Assembly (NCBI GenBank): GCA_934700615.1
Contig: CAKUXR010000001.1
Span: 106,769 to 170,768, forward strand
Direction: 5' to 3'
Source: an uncultured Bacteroidales bacterium
GTDB taxonomy: Bacteria; Bacteroidota; Bacteroidia; Bacteroidales; UBA932
Length of the DNA: 64,000 nt
The notes under the pieces are model-generated. The model was not told where the DNA came from and did not search any database. It saw nothing but the letters and a program-made list of their open reading frames with translations. How positions within the stretch are numbered: the first letter of the stretch is position 1; each line of letters opens with the position of its first letter. Shown piece after piece: positions 47,588 to 56,383 of the stretch. The translations under genes and the position numbers were made by a program.

Positions 47588-48886
47588 ATGAAACGTAGTA
47601 TCATTACAATATTGGCAGTTGCCGCAGTGCTTGCCGGCTGCAAGAAGGGCAGCGAAATCAACGGAGGTACAGGAACATTGACAATCAAGTCTCTTACCGC
47701 TGAAAGCAATCTGAACGACAAGAATATCAGCACCGGAGGCACCAAGTCCCTTCCTTCAGAACTTGCAGATCCTTCAGATTTCGATATCACTATTTCCAGC
47801 AATCTCCAGGGCGGAAATTCCCAGTCCTACAAGTTTGCTGACATTGCAGACAAGACTCTGGAGCTGCCTGCAGGCTCATATACCATCAAGGCCGAGTCTC
47901 ATGACAAGGCTACTGCAGCTTGGAACCAGCCGATTTTCGAAGGCTCAAAGGAGTTTTCTATCGTTGCCGGTGCCGTTACTCCTGTCGAGGTAAAATGCTA
48001 CCTTACAAATGCCATGGTATCCGTGAAGTATTCTGATCTCTTCCTTACCGAGCTTTCTGAATATGAGGTGAAGGTAACCGGAGCTGACGGAAACTTCCTG
48101 ACATGGGACAAGAATACTGCAGCTGACCAGGACGGCTATTTCGCAGCAGGTGACCTCGAGGTCCGCATTGACGGTATCCGTTCTCTTGACAACTCTCAGG
48201 CAAGTATTTCCGGTACAATCAAGAATGTAAAGGCCAAGGACCATGTCATTCTCAACATTGACGCGAAACTTACCGGCGAGACAAGCAGCATCACCGTCAG
48301 CATTGATGGTACTGTAAATGACAGAGAGTCAGATCTTTTCGTGGACGGTTTCGAGGAAATCGAGATTCCGGACACTGAAAAGCCGACACCTGATCCGGAG
48401 AAACCGGATCCTGGCAAACCGGATCCTTCACAGCCTGAGAAACCGGCTGCACCAACCCTTACATGGGCCGAGAATCCGAACTTCGACACTATGGAGCTCG
48501 CTTCAGAGATGAGCGTGAAGATAAACATCAATGCTCCGGGCAAGATCAAGGATTTCATTGTCAATGTCAAGTCTGAGGCTCTCAGCACTATCCTTCCTGC
48601 GATGGTCAGCCCTGAGAACGTGAAGTCTGACGGTTCCATTGACCTTGACCTTATCAATGATGCTGTTGCCATCGAGAACCTCAGTTCTCTCCTCCCTACC
48701 GGAGACAAGCTTAAGGGCCAGACTGAAGTTCTTTTCGAGCTTTCCAGCCTTGTTCCGCTTATTTACCAGCTAGCTATCGTCGATCCTGACAAATATGACA
48801 ACACAAATCATGTATTTACCCTCAAGCTTACTGATGAAGCAGGACAGTCTCTTTCTAAAGAGATTACTTTCCATTATTCAAAATAA
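47588..48886 (+). CDS. DUF4493 lipoprotein with proline-rich linker
   Basis: 432 residues from MKRSIITILAVAAVLAGC (lipobox LAGC). DUF4493 N-terminal domain (GTGTLTIKSLTAES, LELPAGSYTIKAESHD). A proline/aspartate linker (about 272-300: EKPTPDPEKPDPGKPDPSQP) separates it from a C-terminal beta-rich module. 19 bp after the previous stop. Probably surface-exposed; function unknown. Confidence 0.82.
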   Translation: MKRSIITILAVAAVLAGCKKGSEINGGTGTLTIKSLTAESNLNDKNISTGGTKSLPSELADPSDFDITISSNLQGGNSQSYKFADIADKTLELPAGSYTIKAESHDKATAAWNQPIFEGSKEFSIVAGAVTPVEVKCYLTNAMVSVKYSDLFLTELSEYEVKVTGADGNFLTWDKNTAADQDGYFAAGDLEVRIDGIRSLDNSQASISGTIKNVKAKDHVILNIDAKLTGETSSITVSIDGTVNDRESDLFVDGFEEIEIPDTEKPTPDPEKPDPGKPDPSQPEKPAAPTLTWAENPNFDTMELASEMSVKININAPGKIKDFIVNVKSEALSTILPAMVSPENVKSDGSIDLDLINDAVAIENLSSLLPTGDKLKGQTEVLFELSSLVPLIYQLAIVDPDKYDNTNHVFTLKLTDEAGQSLSKEITFHYSK

Positions 48887-48901
48887 GCGCGTTAAAAATA
48901 C

Positions 48902-50686
48902 ATGACTATGAATTATAAATCATTGATATTGACCCTGTCAGCTTCCGCCTTGGCCCTTGCGTCATGCAATCGGGAGGAGGCCTGGAATGGTGACACAGGG
49001 TATTTGACAGCGGAAATCAGTCAGGATTTCTCTGTCGATATTGTGAAGACGAAGGGGCTTGCCGAAACGGATGAGCCTTTCCGTCTGAAGATTTACAGAG
49101 GCAATGAACTTGTAAATGAGGTTGCAGACCATAGGACTCTTGTGGAGAATCCTCTGACTCTGAAGACTTATACTTACAAGGTCGTTGCGGACAACAGGGA
49201 CGAGGTTCCTGCCGTTTTCGACTCTCCACGATATGCAGGGACTAATGCTTCCGTAAAAATCGTAAAGGATGAGGTGAAAATCATTGACATCAATTGTTCT
49301 CTGACGGATGTGATTGTCGAGCCTTCTTTCGCGGATGACATTGACGCTGATTTCTCGGACTGGTCGCTGACCGTTTCGAATGGCGAGGGTTCGCTTGTCT
49401 GGAGCAAGACGAACGGCAATGTCGGCAAGACCGGTTATTTCCAGGTGGCTGCCTCAAAGACATTGACCTGGACCTTTACGGGTACTAATCTTGCCGGTAC
49501 GGACTACACGGCTTCTGACAAGTATGAGAATGTTCAGGCTAAGCAGAAATATGCGTTGGCTTTCAAGGTCGAGAAGGTGGACGGGACTGTCGGCGCAGGT
49601 GCTTTCAGGCTTGTTCTGGATGACACGATGTCCGAGCGTTCTTTCGATTTCGTGCTTGATCTTGCGGGCAAGAGGTCTATCATCAACGGTTCTTCTCCTT
49701 GGGCGAAGTTTGCTGATGTGACCGGTTCGTGGAGCTTCTCCGAGACTCCTGAAAGCATTGAAATCCAGTACAGAAAGGCCGGTGAGGCGGAGTGGACCAA
49801 GTTCAATGGCGAGGTTTCCGTCAATGCCGCCAAGAAGTCTTTCTCTGCGAGACTGACAGGTCTGGAGCCGGCTACCACTTATGAGGTGCGTTCCGCAACG
49901 TCTCTTGACAAGACGGATACTACTCCTCTCAAGTTTACTACCGAGACTGCCGAAATTCTTCCTTATATGGGATTTGATGACTGGTACATGAATGGCAGCG
50001 CGCCTATGCCTGGTGTTCAGGGTGCGACACAGTTCTGGGATACTGCAAACCCTGGTTCTGCAAGTACGGGTACTGTTCCTACGAATCCCGAGTCTTCTCA
50101 CGTGGCTGTGGCCGGTGAGGGCAAGAAGGCTGCCAAGCTTGAGAGTATGACTGCCATGATGGGTATTTTCGCTGCGGGAAACATTTACACCGGCAAGTTC
50201 GAGAAGGCTATCATCAGTCTTTCCAATCCTGGCGCGAAACTTGACTGGGGAGTTCCTTTCTCATCCAGACCGCTGGCTCTCAAGGGTTATTTCGATTACA
50301 ATCCGGTAGCGATTTCGAATGCGAATGCTCCTTATACTCATCTAAAGGGTGTGACGGATACCTGCCAGATCCAGATTTTCCTTACTGACTGGACTGAGGC
50401 TTTCCACATCAATACCCAGGAGAAGAAGTTTGTGGATGTGAACGGCAGTGATGTAATCGCCTATGGTAAGCTGGAGTCTGGTGTGACTACCAGCACGAAG
50501 GAGGGCCTTGTCAATGGTTATGAGCCGTTTACCATCAAACTGCAGTATCGTGACACTACCCGCAAGCCTAGCATGATTGTGATTGTCGCGGCTGCCAGCA
50601 AGTATGGTGACTACTTCACAGGCGGTAAGGGCAGCGTCCTGTATCTGGACGAGTTCTCATTCGTCTATGACCCTGATGAACTGTAA
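48902..50686 (+). CDS. DUF4493 and PCMD domain lipoprotein
   Basis: 594 residues, lipobox LASC (MTMNYKSLILTLSASALALASC). N-terminal DUF4493-like domain (TGYLTAEISQDFSVDIVKT, TYTYKVVADNRDEV), an Ig-like segment, an FN3-like stretch (about 285-345) and a C-terminal PCMD domain from about 360 (GFDDWYMNGSAPMPG, GVPFSSRPLALKGYFDYNPV). Domain calls are pattern-based. Same operon, 15 bp spacing. Confidence 0.8.
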   Translation: MTMNYKSLILTLSASALALASCNREEAWNGDTGYLTAEISQDFSVDIVKTKGLAETDEPFRLKIYRGNELVNEVADHRTLVENPLTLKTYTYKVVADNRDEVPAVFDSPRYAGTNASVKIVKDEVKIIDINCSLTDVIVEPSFADDIDADFSDWSLTVSNGEGSLVWSKTNGNVGKTGYFQVAASKTLTWTFTGTNLAGTDYTASDKYENVQAKQKYALAFKVEKVDGTVGAGAFRLVLDDTMSERSFDFVLDLAGKRSIINGSSPWAKFADVTGSWSFSETPESIEIQYRKAGEAEWTKFNGEVSVNAAKKSFSARLTGLEPATTYEVRSATSLDKTDTTPLKFTTETAEILPYMGFDDWYMNGSAPMPGVQGATQFWDTANPGSASTGTVPTNPESSHVAVAGEGKKAAKLESMTAMMGIFAAGNIYTGKFEKAIISLSNPGAKLDWGVPFSSRPLALKGYFDYNPVAISNANAPYTHLKGVTDTCQIQIFLTDWTEAFHINTQEKKFVDVNGSDVIAYGKLESGVTTSTKEGLVNGYEPFTIKLQYRDTTRKPSMIVIVAAASKYGDYFTGGKGSVLYLDEFSFVYDPDEL

Positions 50687-50689
50687 TTT

Positions 50690-51355
50690 ATGATGCGAAA
50701 ATCATTCAAACATTTGTTTTTCATAGCTGCAGCCGGTCTTTTGGCCTCCTGCAGCATTGAAAATGATATCAGGTTCCCTGAGATTCATGCGGATATAACT
50801 GCTTTTGAGGTCGAGGGACAGGTATCGTCCAAGATTGATATCAAGACCAATTCGGTTTCTGTCGTCCTCGGCGAGGATGTCAAGATGAACGATTTGATTA
50901 TCAAGAACTTGAAATATACTGACAAGGCGAAGTGTTCTGATGTCAATTTTGCCATGGGCAAAAAAATCGATTTGTCGTCTCCGTATCAGGTGACGCTTTC
51001 GACTTTCAAGTCCTATATTTGGACGATTTCCGCGACTCAGCCTATCGAGAGGTATTTCCGTTGCAAGGGTCAGCAGGGCGAGGCGAGTATCCATGTCGAT
51101 ACAAGGCGCATTTCGGTTAAGGTCAATGTCAATAAGAATTCTGCCATTGACAGCCGTTCTTCTCTTGAAATCACTGAGGCAAAGTTGGGCATCAAGGGCT
51201 CTGAGATTGTTTCGACTACTGATTCTCAGGGTAATGTGACCGCCATTTCCGGTTTTCCGGTAGTGCTTGACTGTTTTTACGAGCGCACGTTCACGGTCCG
51301 CGAGCCTGACGGCACGACCACCGACTGGAAAATGATTGCGTTACCTGCCGAATAA
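50690..51355 (+). CDS. PCMD-associated N-terminal-domain lipoprotein (no PCMD)
   Basis: 221 residues, lipobox LASC. It contains two copies of the Ig-like domain that normally precedes PCMD in related proteins (ADITAFEVEGQVSSKIDIK; YIWTISATQPIERYFRCKGQQGEASIHVDTRRISVKV). Here the chain ends at a stop followed by a terminator without a PCMD domain, so the module stands alone. 3 bp after the previous stop codon. It may act as a partner of the preceding PCMD lipoprotein. Confidence 0.7.
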   Translation: MMRKSFKHLFFIAAAGLLASCSIENDIRFPEIHADITAFEVEGQVSSKIDIKTNSVSVVLGEDVKMNDLIIKNLKYTDKAKCSDVNFAMGKKIDLSSPYQVTLSTFKSYIWTISATQPIERYFRCKGQQGEASIHVDTRRISVKVNVNKNSAIDSRSSLEITEAKLGIKGSEIVSTTDSQGNVTAISGFPVVLDCFYERTFTVREPDGTTTDWKMIALPAE

Positions 51356-51392
51356 TTTTTGGCCACTGTCTGTGGTCTGGACATAAACAAAC

Positions 51393-51491
51393 AGCCCTCG
51401 TGGATGATGCCTGATTATGTGACATTTTCCACGAGGGTTTTATTTGATCTTGGCTGGCGCCGGGGTTACATCCGGGAGGACCAGGCCCTCC
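51393..51491 (+). repeat. Direct repeat copy A: terminator plus palindromic arm
   Basis: About 99 bp nearly identical to 52358-52455. The first part is the terminator stem CCCTCGTGGA/TCCACGAGGG with TTTTATTTG; the second is GGCTGGCGCCGGGGTTACA. After the repeat a short return arm (ACTCCGGCGC near 51500) closes a palindrome with GCGCCGGGGT. Confidence 0.85.
51395..51442 (+). terminator. Terminator of the DUF4493 operon
   Basis: Stem CCCTCGTGGA (51395-51404) with TCCACGAGGG (51428-51437), then TTTTAT. It lies 39 bp after the last stop codon of the operon. Confidence 0.88.
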
Positions 51492-51545
51492 AGGGCGCGA
51501 CTCCGGCGCATGTACAGGGAGAAACTTGTGATGACTGATAACTGC

Positions 51546-51932
51546 TTATAACAAAAGTTCTTTACTTATTTTTAGACATAAATGATGTGGTTCAATTTCA
51601 GTCCACATCTTTTGGAAATGGTCTTTCGAATTGCTTTCTAGAACGATTCCTGAAGAAGTGCTGAATATAACATGGTCAGACATAAACACGGGAATCTTAT
51701 CAGATGCAACAAAGCCACTTCCAAGATCCTGCTGATACGTATAACTTTGTCCCTTAGGCACATTGATAACATACTCATGAGAGTTGATTGAACACGTGAC
51801 AGATACGTCCTCATCTAATATGTTCATTACGGAAAATGTACAATAATCCGGTTCATCAACTACTTTTGTCTGTTTAGAACATGCTATAAAGAGCACGATA
51901 CTCACTATGGAAAAGAATCTAAATAACTTCAT
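51546..51932 (-). CDS. Small lipoprotein, function unknown
   Basis: 128 residues from MKLFRFFSIVSIVLFIAC (lipobox FIAC) at 51932. The mature part (YCTFSVMNILDEDVSVTC, SINSHEYVINVPKGQSYT) looks like a small beta domain; no family recognised. It is AT-richer than the genes to its left and sits between the two copies of the direct repeat, so it was probably inserted with them. Confidence 0.65.
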   Translation of the reverse strand: MKLFRFFSIVSIVLFIACSKQTKVVDEPDYCTFSVMNILDEDVSVTCSINSHEYVINVPKGQSYTYQQDLGSGFVASDKIPVFMSDHVIFSTSSGIVLESNSKDHFQKMWTEIEPHHLCLKISKELLL

Positions 51933-52357
51933 AAGTTGTAATTCAGTAAGTGTTAGAAACAAGTTGATAAAGAACCTCACATCAGAATCATGTTACGAAC
52001 TGCCGAGGCCTGCCGCAAAAGTAATGAATTGAATCCATTTTGCATAAGCATTTTTGAGAAACAGTCAAAAAAATCATTAAGGCGTTCTGTATCCACATAT
52101 CTCACAGTCGGGACGGTGCCACGGACGTATTCGTAACTCATTGATAATCAGACATCGTTTATTTTAAGCGTGGATTATCGGACTTTTTTTAGCCGTTAAT
52201 CCACGCTTAAAATTATAACATACTGAATTTCAATCAATTTCAGAAACAATTGTGGCATCGTCCCGACATCGGGAAACCATGAACACTTATATGCAAAGCA
52301 ACATCTTGTTGCGCGCCAAAAGTTATGATTTGGGAACAGACTGCCTTATACATGGAA
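51933..52357. other. Intergenic stretch with nested palindromes
   Basis: No credible coding frame. It contains an outer imperfect inverted repeat GTCGGGACGGTGCCAC (52107-52122) with GTGGCATCGTCCCGAC (52252-52267), and inside it a 17-bp perfect inverted repeat with arms 52161-52177 and 52197-52213. Otherwise nothing recognisable. Confidence 0.6.
52161..52213. repeat. 17-bp perfect palindrome inside a larger inverted repeat
   Basis: Left arm ATTTTAAGCGTGGATTA, right arm TAATCCACGCTTAAAAT, loop of 19 bases with a T-run. The outer arms at 52107-52122 and 52252-52267 match at 14 of 16 positions. Resembles a MITE-like remnant or a recombination site; no gene is associated. Confidence 0.7.
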
Positions 52358-52455
52358 AGCCCTCGTGGATGATGCCTGATTATGTGTCATTTTCCACGAG
52401 GGTTTTATTTGATCTGGCTGGCGCCGGGGTTACACCCGGAAGGACCAGGCCCTCC
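52358..52455 (+). repeat. Direct repeat copy B: terminator plus palindromic arm
   Basis: About 98 bp matching copy A at 51393-51491, with the same terminator stem and the GGCTGGCGCCGGGGTTACA arm. The return arm is longer here: GTCCTCCCGGACGCAACCCC near 52495 closes an extended hairpin with the GCCGGGGTT arm. No plus-strand gene ends near it, so the terminator has no obvious client. Confidence 0.85.
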
Positions 52456-52707
52456 CACTGCGTGGGTCCTTCCCTCTCGTGCCGAGGGCGGCAAGTCCTC
52501 CCGGACGCAACCCCGGCGTCTGTACAGAACATATTAAATGTCATCTGACGCATGAAAATATCACGATACGCACCAAGGCATTTAATCGGTGATCAATTCT
52601 TCAGGTTTTCTGGCTAGAAATATTGAAAACTATGAAATAGTAATATAGATTTTGATTATTGCCGGTCGTTTCTTTTCAGAAGCGGCCGATTCGTCGTGAA
52701 TTTATGC

Positions 52708-52715
52708 TACTTTTG
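52708..52715 (+). promoter_or_regulatory. -7 box of the HxlR regulator gene
   Basis: TACTTTTG matches TAnnTTTG, 18 bp before the start codon at 52734. The -33 region is not clear. Confidence 0.55.
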
Positions 52716-52733
52716 CACAGGAAAACGCAAATT

Positions 52734-53096
52734 ATGGATAGAAAGACAATTCAGGATGCGACCTTTCCCAAATGTCCCATCCGCAACATACTCGCCCGCA
52801 TTGGCGACAAATGGGCAATGTTAGTTCTATATACTCTTGAACAACATGGTACGCTACGGTTTAATGACATGTACCGTTGCATCCCTGACGTTTCCCAAAA
52901 AATGCTGACTGCCACGCTCAAGACGCTCACAGAAGACGGTCTCATTTCCAGGAAATTATACCCGGCGGTCCCACCAAAAGTCGAGTATTCATTGACAGAT
53001 CGCGGGCGCAGCCTCCTCCCTCACCTTGATTCCCTGATTTCATGGGCAATCGAGAATTTCGATGGCATAATTTCAGATAGGGTCAATTCCAATTAA
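52734..53096 (+). CDS. HxlR-family transcriptional regulator
   Basis: 120 residues from MDRKTIQDATFPKCPIRNIL. The HxlR winged helix is clear: KWAMLVLYTLEQHGTLRFNDMYRCIPDVSQKMLTATLKTL then GLISRKLYPAVPPKVEYSLTDRGRSLLP. Members often sense redox or aldehyde stress through a cysteine near the N-terminus (C in FPKCPIR here). The upstream frame to 52659 is not needed, given the promoter. The neighbouring target could be the DUF4153 gene, 79 bp downstream. Confidence 0.88.
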   Translation: MDRKTIQDATFPKCPIRNILARIGDKWAMLVLYTLEQHGTLRFNDMYRCIPDVSQKMLTATLKTLTEDGLISRKLYPAVPPKVEYSLTDRGRSLLPHLDSLISWAIENFDGIISDRVNSN

Positions 53097-53175
53097 CGCC
53101 TTGACTGGGTTCCTGCATTTGACGGAGTGCCCGGTTATCAATAATGTTAAATTTAAGAATGGATTATTTTGCAAT

Positions 53176-54867
53176 ATGATAGACAAAACCACAATCAAGG
53201 ACTTATGCCAGAAAATGGCTGGGACCTTCAAGAAATTTACGACTTCGGCTTGCTTTATGATAGCGGCAGCCATCATGTCGGTCGTGTTGATTCATTTTGG
53301 AGATAAAATAGATAGAAAAGACTCTTTTTTCCTGATGTTCTGGACGATAACCGCCGGTCTGCTGAATCTGGTGGTAAAGCTCGTGCTCACGGATTGGAGA
53401 AATGACGAGAGACACACCGTAAAACCGCTTTGGATTATAGCCGTCAATGCCTTATGGCTAGGGGTCTGCCTCGCGTTCCGCCAGGCATGGCCGCTGGATT
53501 TGAGTTGGACCAATGCAGCTGTCACACTCGTGGGGATAATAGTTTCAGGAATATTCATTGCTCCTGTCTTTCAAGAATCCAACAATGACATGAGGCTATG
53601 GAACTATATCATCGACTGCACATCAGCATTCGCGACTGCTTTTGCTGTCGGGGTGCTCCTGGCTGGAGGACTGGAGTTGCTCGTTCTTGCATTCAATGTA
53701 CTCTTCGGAGTTGAAATCGGATGGAAGGTGTTCGCTGACGTGTTCCTGGTATGCATGATATTCGTCGCGCCGATGGTGTTCATGCAATTGATTCCAGAAA
53801 AAGAGAGACATGACACTGAACGTCCCGGGACAACTGGACTCGGACTGATTAACTATTTGATATTTCCTCTTTTCGGCACTTATGTAGTAACGCTCTATGT
53901 ATATGCCGTAAAGATCCTTTTTGAATGGAAGCTTCCCTGCGGATGGGTATCAACACTTGTAATGGTATCAATGATATGCCTGATACTGATGATGTTTCTG
54001 CTCTATCCGGTACAATTTCGAAAAGAAGACAACAAGTGGAGATTCGACCGCAAGGCGCTCAAACTCTTGCCTGCCATTTTCCTTCCGCTTCTTATATTGA
54101 TGACGGTAGGAATCGCCAAAAGGATAACGGACTACGGAATCACCGCGCCACGCCTATACGTAGTCCTCTTCAACGTTTGGGGCTATGCTGTCTGCATAGG
54201 TTTGACGGTCAGCAAATGCAAAAGATTCCGATGGATTCCGCTGTCCTTTCTAGCGCTTGCAGCACTTTCGTCTGTTGGCCCGCAGAATTTCTCAGCCATG
54301 TCCCGAAGAGTCCTAGTCAGCGAAGTAAAGAAAGCACTATCCTCTAACTGTCCCGGCATCAATTTTCCTTTGGACTCGGCAAAATATTCAGAGATAATGA
54401 AATCCGGGGATATCGCAACTATGATTGAGACAGACGAGAAGATGGAATACCTCTACATCATGTACCCGGAAAGAGTCGTGCGTGAGATTGTTGACACAAC
54501 TGTGGGATTCTGGAACTTTGGACTTATGCAGATGGACACCGTAGAGGTAGACGAATGCGGTTCCCACTGGATTGAAATCAACACCAAAGGGGCATCCATA
54601 ATTCCTAAGGGATTCACACGCTTCGAAAACATCAACTTCAATTGCTCTGTACCATTGGCCGACACGGCCTTCGTAACCGTCTCATCAGATTCTGTCACGC
54701 TGACGATTCCTGTGAGCGAGATTGACACGGCGCAGAAAGAGAACGGATGCAAGCCACTATACTTCTACGGAGATGGCGGAGTGTTCTTTACCAACAATAT
54801 TTCCATCGACAGCGAAGGCAAAAATGATATGAATGTACAACTCAGCGGAATAATATTCTTGAAATAA
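53176..54867 (+). CDS. DUF4153 domain-containing membrane protein
   Basis: 563 residues from MIDKTTIKDLCQKM at 53176. About ten or more membrane helices in the first 370 residues (e.g. FDKSFFLMF-type hydrophobic runs around 45-65, FATAFAVGVLLAGGLELLVLAF, LINYLIFPLFGTYVVTLYVYAV), then a soluble C-terminal domain of about 190 residues rich in beta strands. This is the DUF4153 layout of Bacteroidetes. Function unknown. Same strand as the HxlR gene. Confidence 0.8.
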   Translation: MIDKTTIKDLCQKMAGTFKKFTTSACFMIAAAIMSVVLIHFGDKIDRKDSFFLMFWTITAGLLNLVVKLVLTDWRNDERHTVKPLWIIAVNALWLGVCLAFRQAWPLDLSWTNAAVTLVGIIVSGIFIAPVFQESNNDMRLWNYIIDCTSAFATAFAVGVLLAGGLELLVLAFNVLFGVEIGWKVFADVFLVCMIFVAPMVFMQLIPEKERHDTERPGTTGLGLINYLIFPLFGTYVVTLYVYAVKILFEWKLPCGWVSTLVMVSMICLILMMFLLYPVQFRKEDNKWRFDRKALKLLPAIFLPLLILMTVGIAKRITDYGITAPRLYVVLFNVWGYAVCIGLTVSKCKRFRWIPLSFLALAALSSVGPQNFSAMSRRVLVSEVKKALSSNCPGINFPLDSAKYSEIMKSGDIATMIETDEKMEYLYIMYPERVVREIVDTTVGFWNFGLMQMDTVEVDECGSHWIEINTKGASIIPKGFTRFENINFNCSVPLADTAFVTVSSDSVTLTIPVSEIDTAQKENGCKPLYFYGDGGVFFTNNISIDSEGKNDMNVQLSGIIFLK

Positions 54868-54970
54868 ATCTTGAAGTAGTGACGAGGTAAGAGGTTTTTC
54901 TAATTGGGAGAATGTGCCAAGTATTTTATTTTCAGACTATAGGCTCTAATTGTCTAAAACGTTTATTGTC

Positions 54971-56146
54971 ATGAAATATATATATCACTGTATTATACCT
55001 TTTTTAGTGTTTTGCGTGGATCTACATGCGCAACAGATTATTTCTAATTCATTGGTGGAGACGGAGAATCAGAAGAATCCAGATATTGTCAAAATCAATC
55101 AGCTGTGGACCGATTATCTTATGAGTTCTCCGGACAGTTTATATAATAATCCATATTGGAATTGTAGAGATAAAGAGAAGTATAAAAGTTATGATTTGCT
55201 CCGTTCTGAAGGGTATCTGGAATTATATGGATTGGCGAAATATGGTGAACTAAAGAACCTGGTGTTATCTATCAAGCCTTTGAATGACGATTATTATGAT
55301 ATACATTCAATGTATTATTGGGGGCATTTCTCGGAGTATCCTTATGTGCTGTGCACTACACATGTACTTTCCTTTAAGGACGAGAATAACAATTTCGTTC
55401 TTGGCAACTGGCTAGATTATTATTCAAAGAACTGGAAAAGTGTAACAAAAGGTGACATCACTTTTCATTACCAGACATATAAGCCAAACAGAGGCAAGAT
55501 AAATAAAGCCCTTAAATTTCGCTCTTTTTTACTCGATAATTTTGGCATTAAGCTGCCTCATCTGGATGTGTATATTTCAGATGGGTTCCGAGAGTCGCAG
55601 AGGTTGAAAGGCTTTGGTTATGATTTTGGTGAGACTGCAGTATTTGACACCAATGATTTGGGAGGTACGACAGATATTGACAATTACATTATTTACTCAA
55701 ATGCCACGCAGGGAGAATTCTATCCGCATGAGATGATGCGGTTCGTGTTAGTAAAATACAGGGGGACACATCACTTGCTCACAGATGGTTTATCTGAATA
55801 TTATTCCGAGAATCCGAAGATAATCGGAATTCCGATACAGACCCATTTTCGAGACCTAGACTATTATTTGGATGCTCATCCTGAAATAGACCTTAGAATA
55901 TTGGATAGGTTTGATTCCGGGAACATGACGCAGAAAAATTATCTAATTGGTTTGGTAATAGTTAATCTCATACAGAAAAGATGCGGTCATCACAAACTAT
56001 TGGAAGCACTTGGAACCGTGCATACAGATGATGAGTTGTTGAAGTTCATTAAAAATAATTTGGCCATCGAAGAAAAAGACATTAACAGTCTAATTAGAGC
56101 AGAAGTTAAGCACTACGCAAACTTCGGGTATTCAGGTAAATGGTGA
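54971..56146 (+). CDS. Exported protein with degenerate metallopeptidase-like motif
   Basis: 391 residues from MKYIYHCIIPFLVFCVDLHAQ (signal peptide, cleavage before QQ). No family firmly recognised. Around residues 255-285 it has GEFYPHEMMRFVLVKYRG and TDGLSEYYSE, the spacing of a gluzincin HExxH...E with the second His replaced by Arg and the Glu replaced by Gly, so it is probably not an active metallopeptidase. AT-rich codon use (many AAT, TAT, GAT) differs from the core genes to the left. Confidence 0.6.
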   Translation: MKYIYHCIIPFLVFCVDLHAQQIISNSLVETENQKNPDIVKINQLWTDYLMSSPDSLYNNPYWNCRDKEKYKSYDLLRSEGYLELYGLAKYGELKNLVLSIKPLNDDYYDIHSMYYWGHFSEYPYVLCTTHVLSFKDENNNFVLGNWLDYYSKNWKSVTKGDITFHYQTYKPNRGKINKALKFRSFLLDNFGIKLPHLDVYISDGFRESQRLKGFGYDFGETAVFDTNDLGGTTDIDNYIIYSNATQGEFYPHEMMRFVLVKYRGTHHLLTDGLSEYYSENPKIIGIPIQTHFRDLDYYLDAHPEIDLRILDRFDSGNMTQKNYLIGLVIVNLIQKRCGHHKLLEALGTVHTDDELLKFIKNNLAIEEKDINSLIRAEVKHYANFGYSGKW

Positions 56147-56207
56147 CATTTGTTTATTCAACTATGCAGAATAACCAGTCAACAGTCAAGTGCAAGCAGA
56201 GCCATGA

Positions 56208-56369
56208 GAAGTTGCACATAATCTGTACAGGGACAGCAAACAGTTCGCGGGAATTACGAACTGTCAGTCTACTGACTTTAGAAAACTGGCCTTCTACTTC
56301 AACGCGTCGCTTACGTCAATCAATCTTGCCAGAGCCGCTTGGGACCTGAAAAAATTAACGAATTATTGA
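56208..56369 (+). pseudogene. Fragment of a transposase, C-terminal end
   Basis: In frame 56208-56369 the translation reads NLYRDSKQFAGITNCQSTDF and, continuing, KLAFYFNASLTSINLARAAW, ending in TGA at 56367-56369. This is the typical C-terminus of a DDE transposase with the NCQSTDFRKL segment. Nothing upstream in frame is intact (TGA at 56205). It is the scar of an inserted element. Confidence 0.7.
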
Positions 56370-56383
56370 AGATAGTACTAAAT

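Noticed and set aside
48355..48450. Repeated PDPEKP-type codons in the DUF4493 gene as a possible CRISPR-like repeat
   Set aside because: It is an in-frame Pro/Asp linker in a lipoprotein with irregular units and no spacers.
52252..52548. Plus-strand frame of 98 codons
   Set aside because: It spans the direct repeat with its terminator hairpin and has no recognisable family.
56140..56349. Plus-strand frame of 69 codons
   Set aside because: Another frame in the same DNA gives a clear transposase C-terminus; this frame is not supported.
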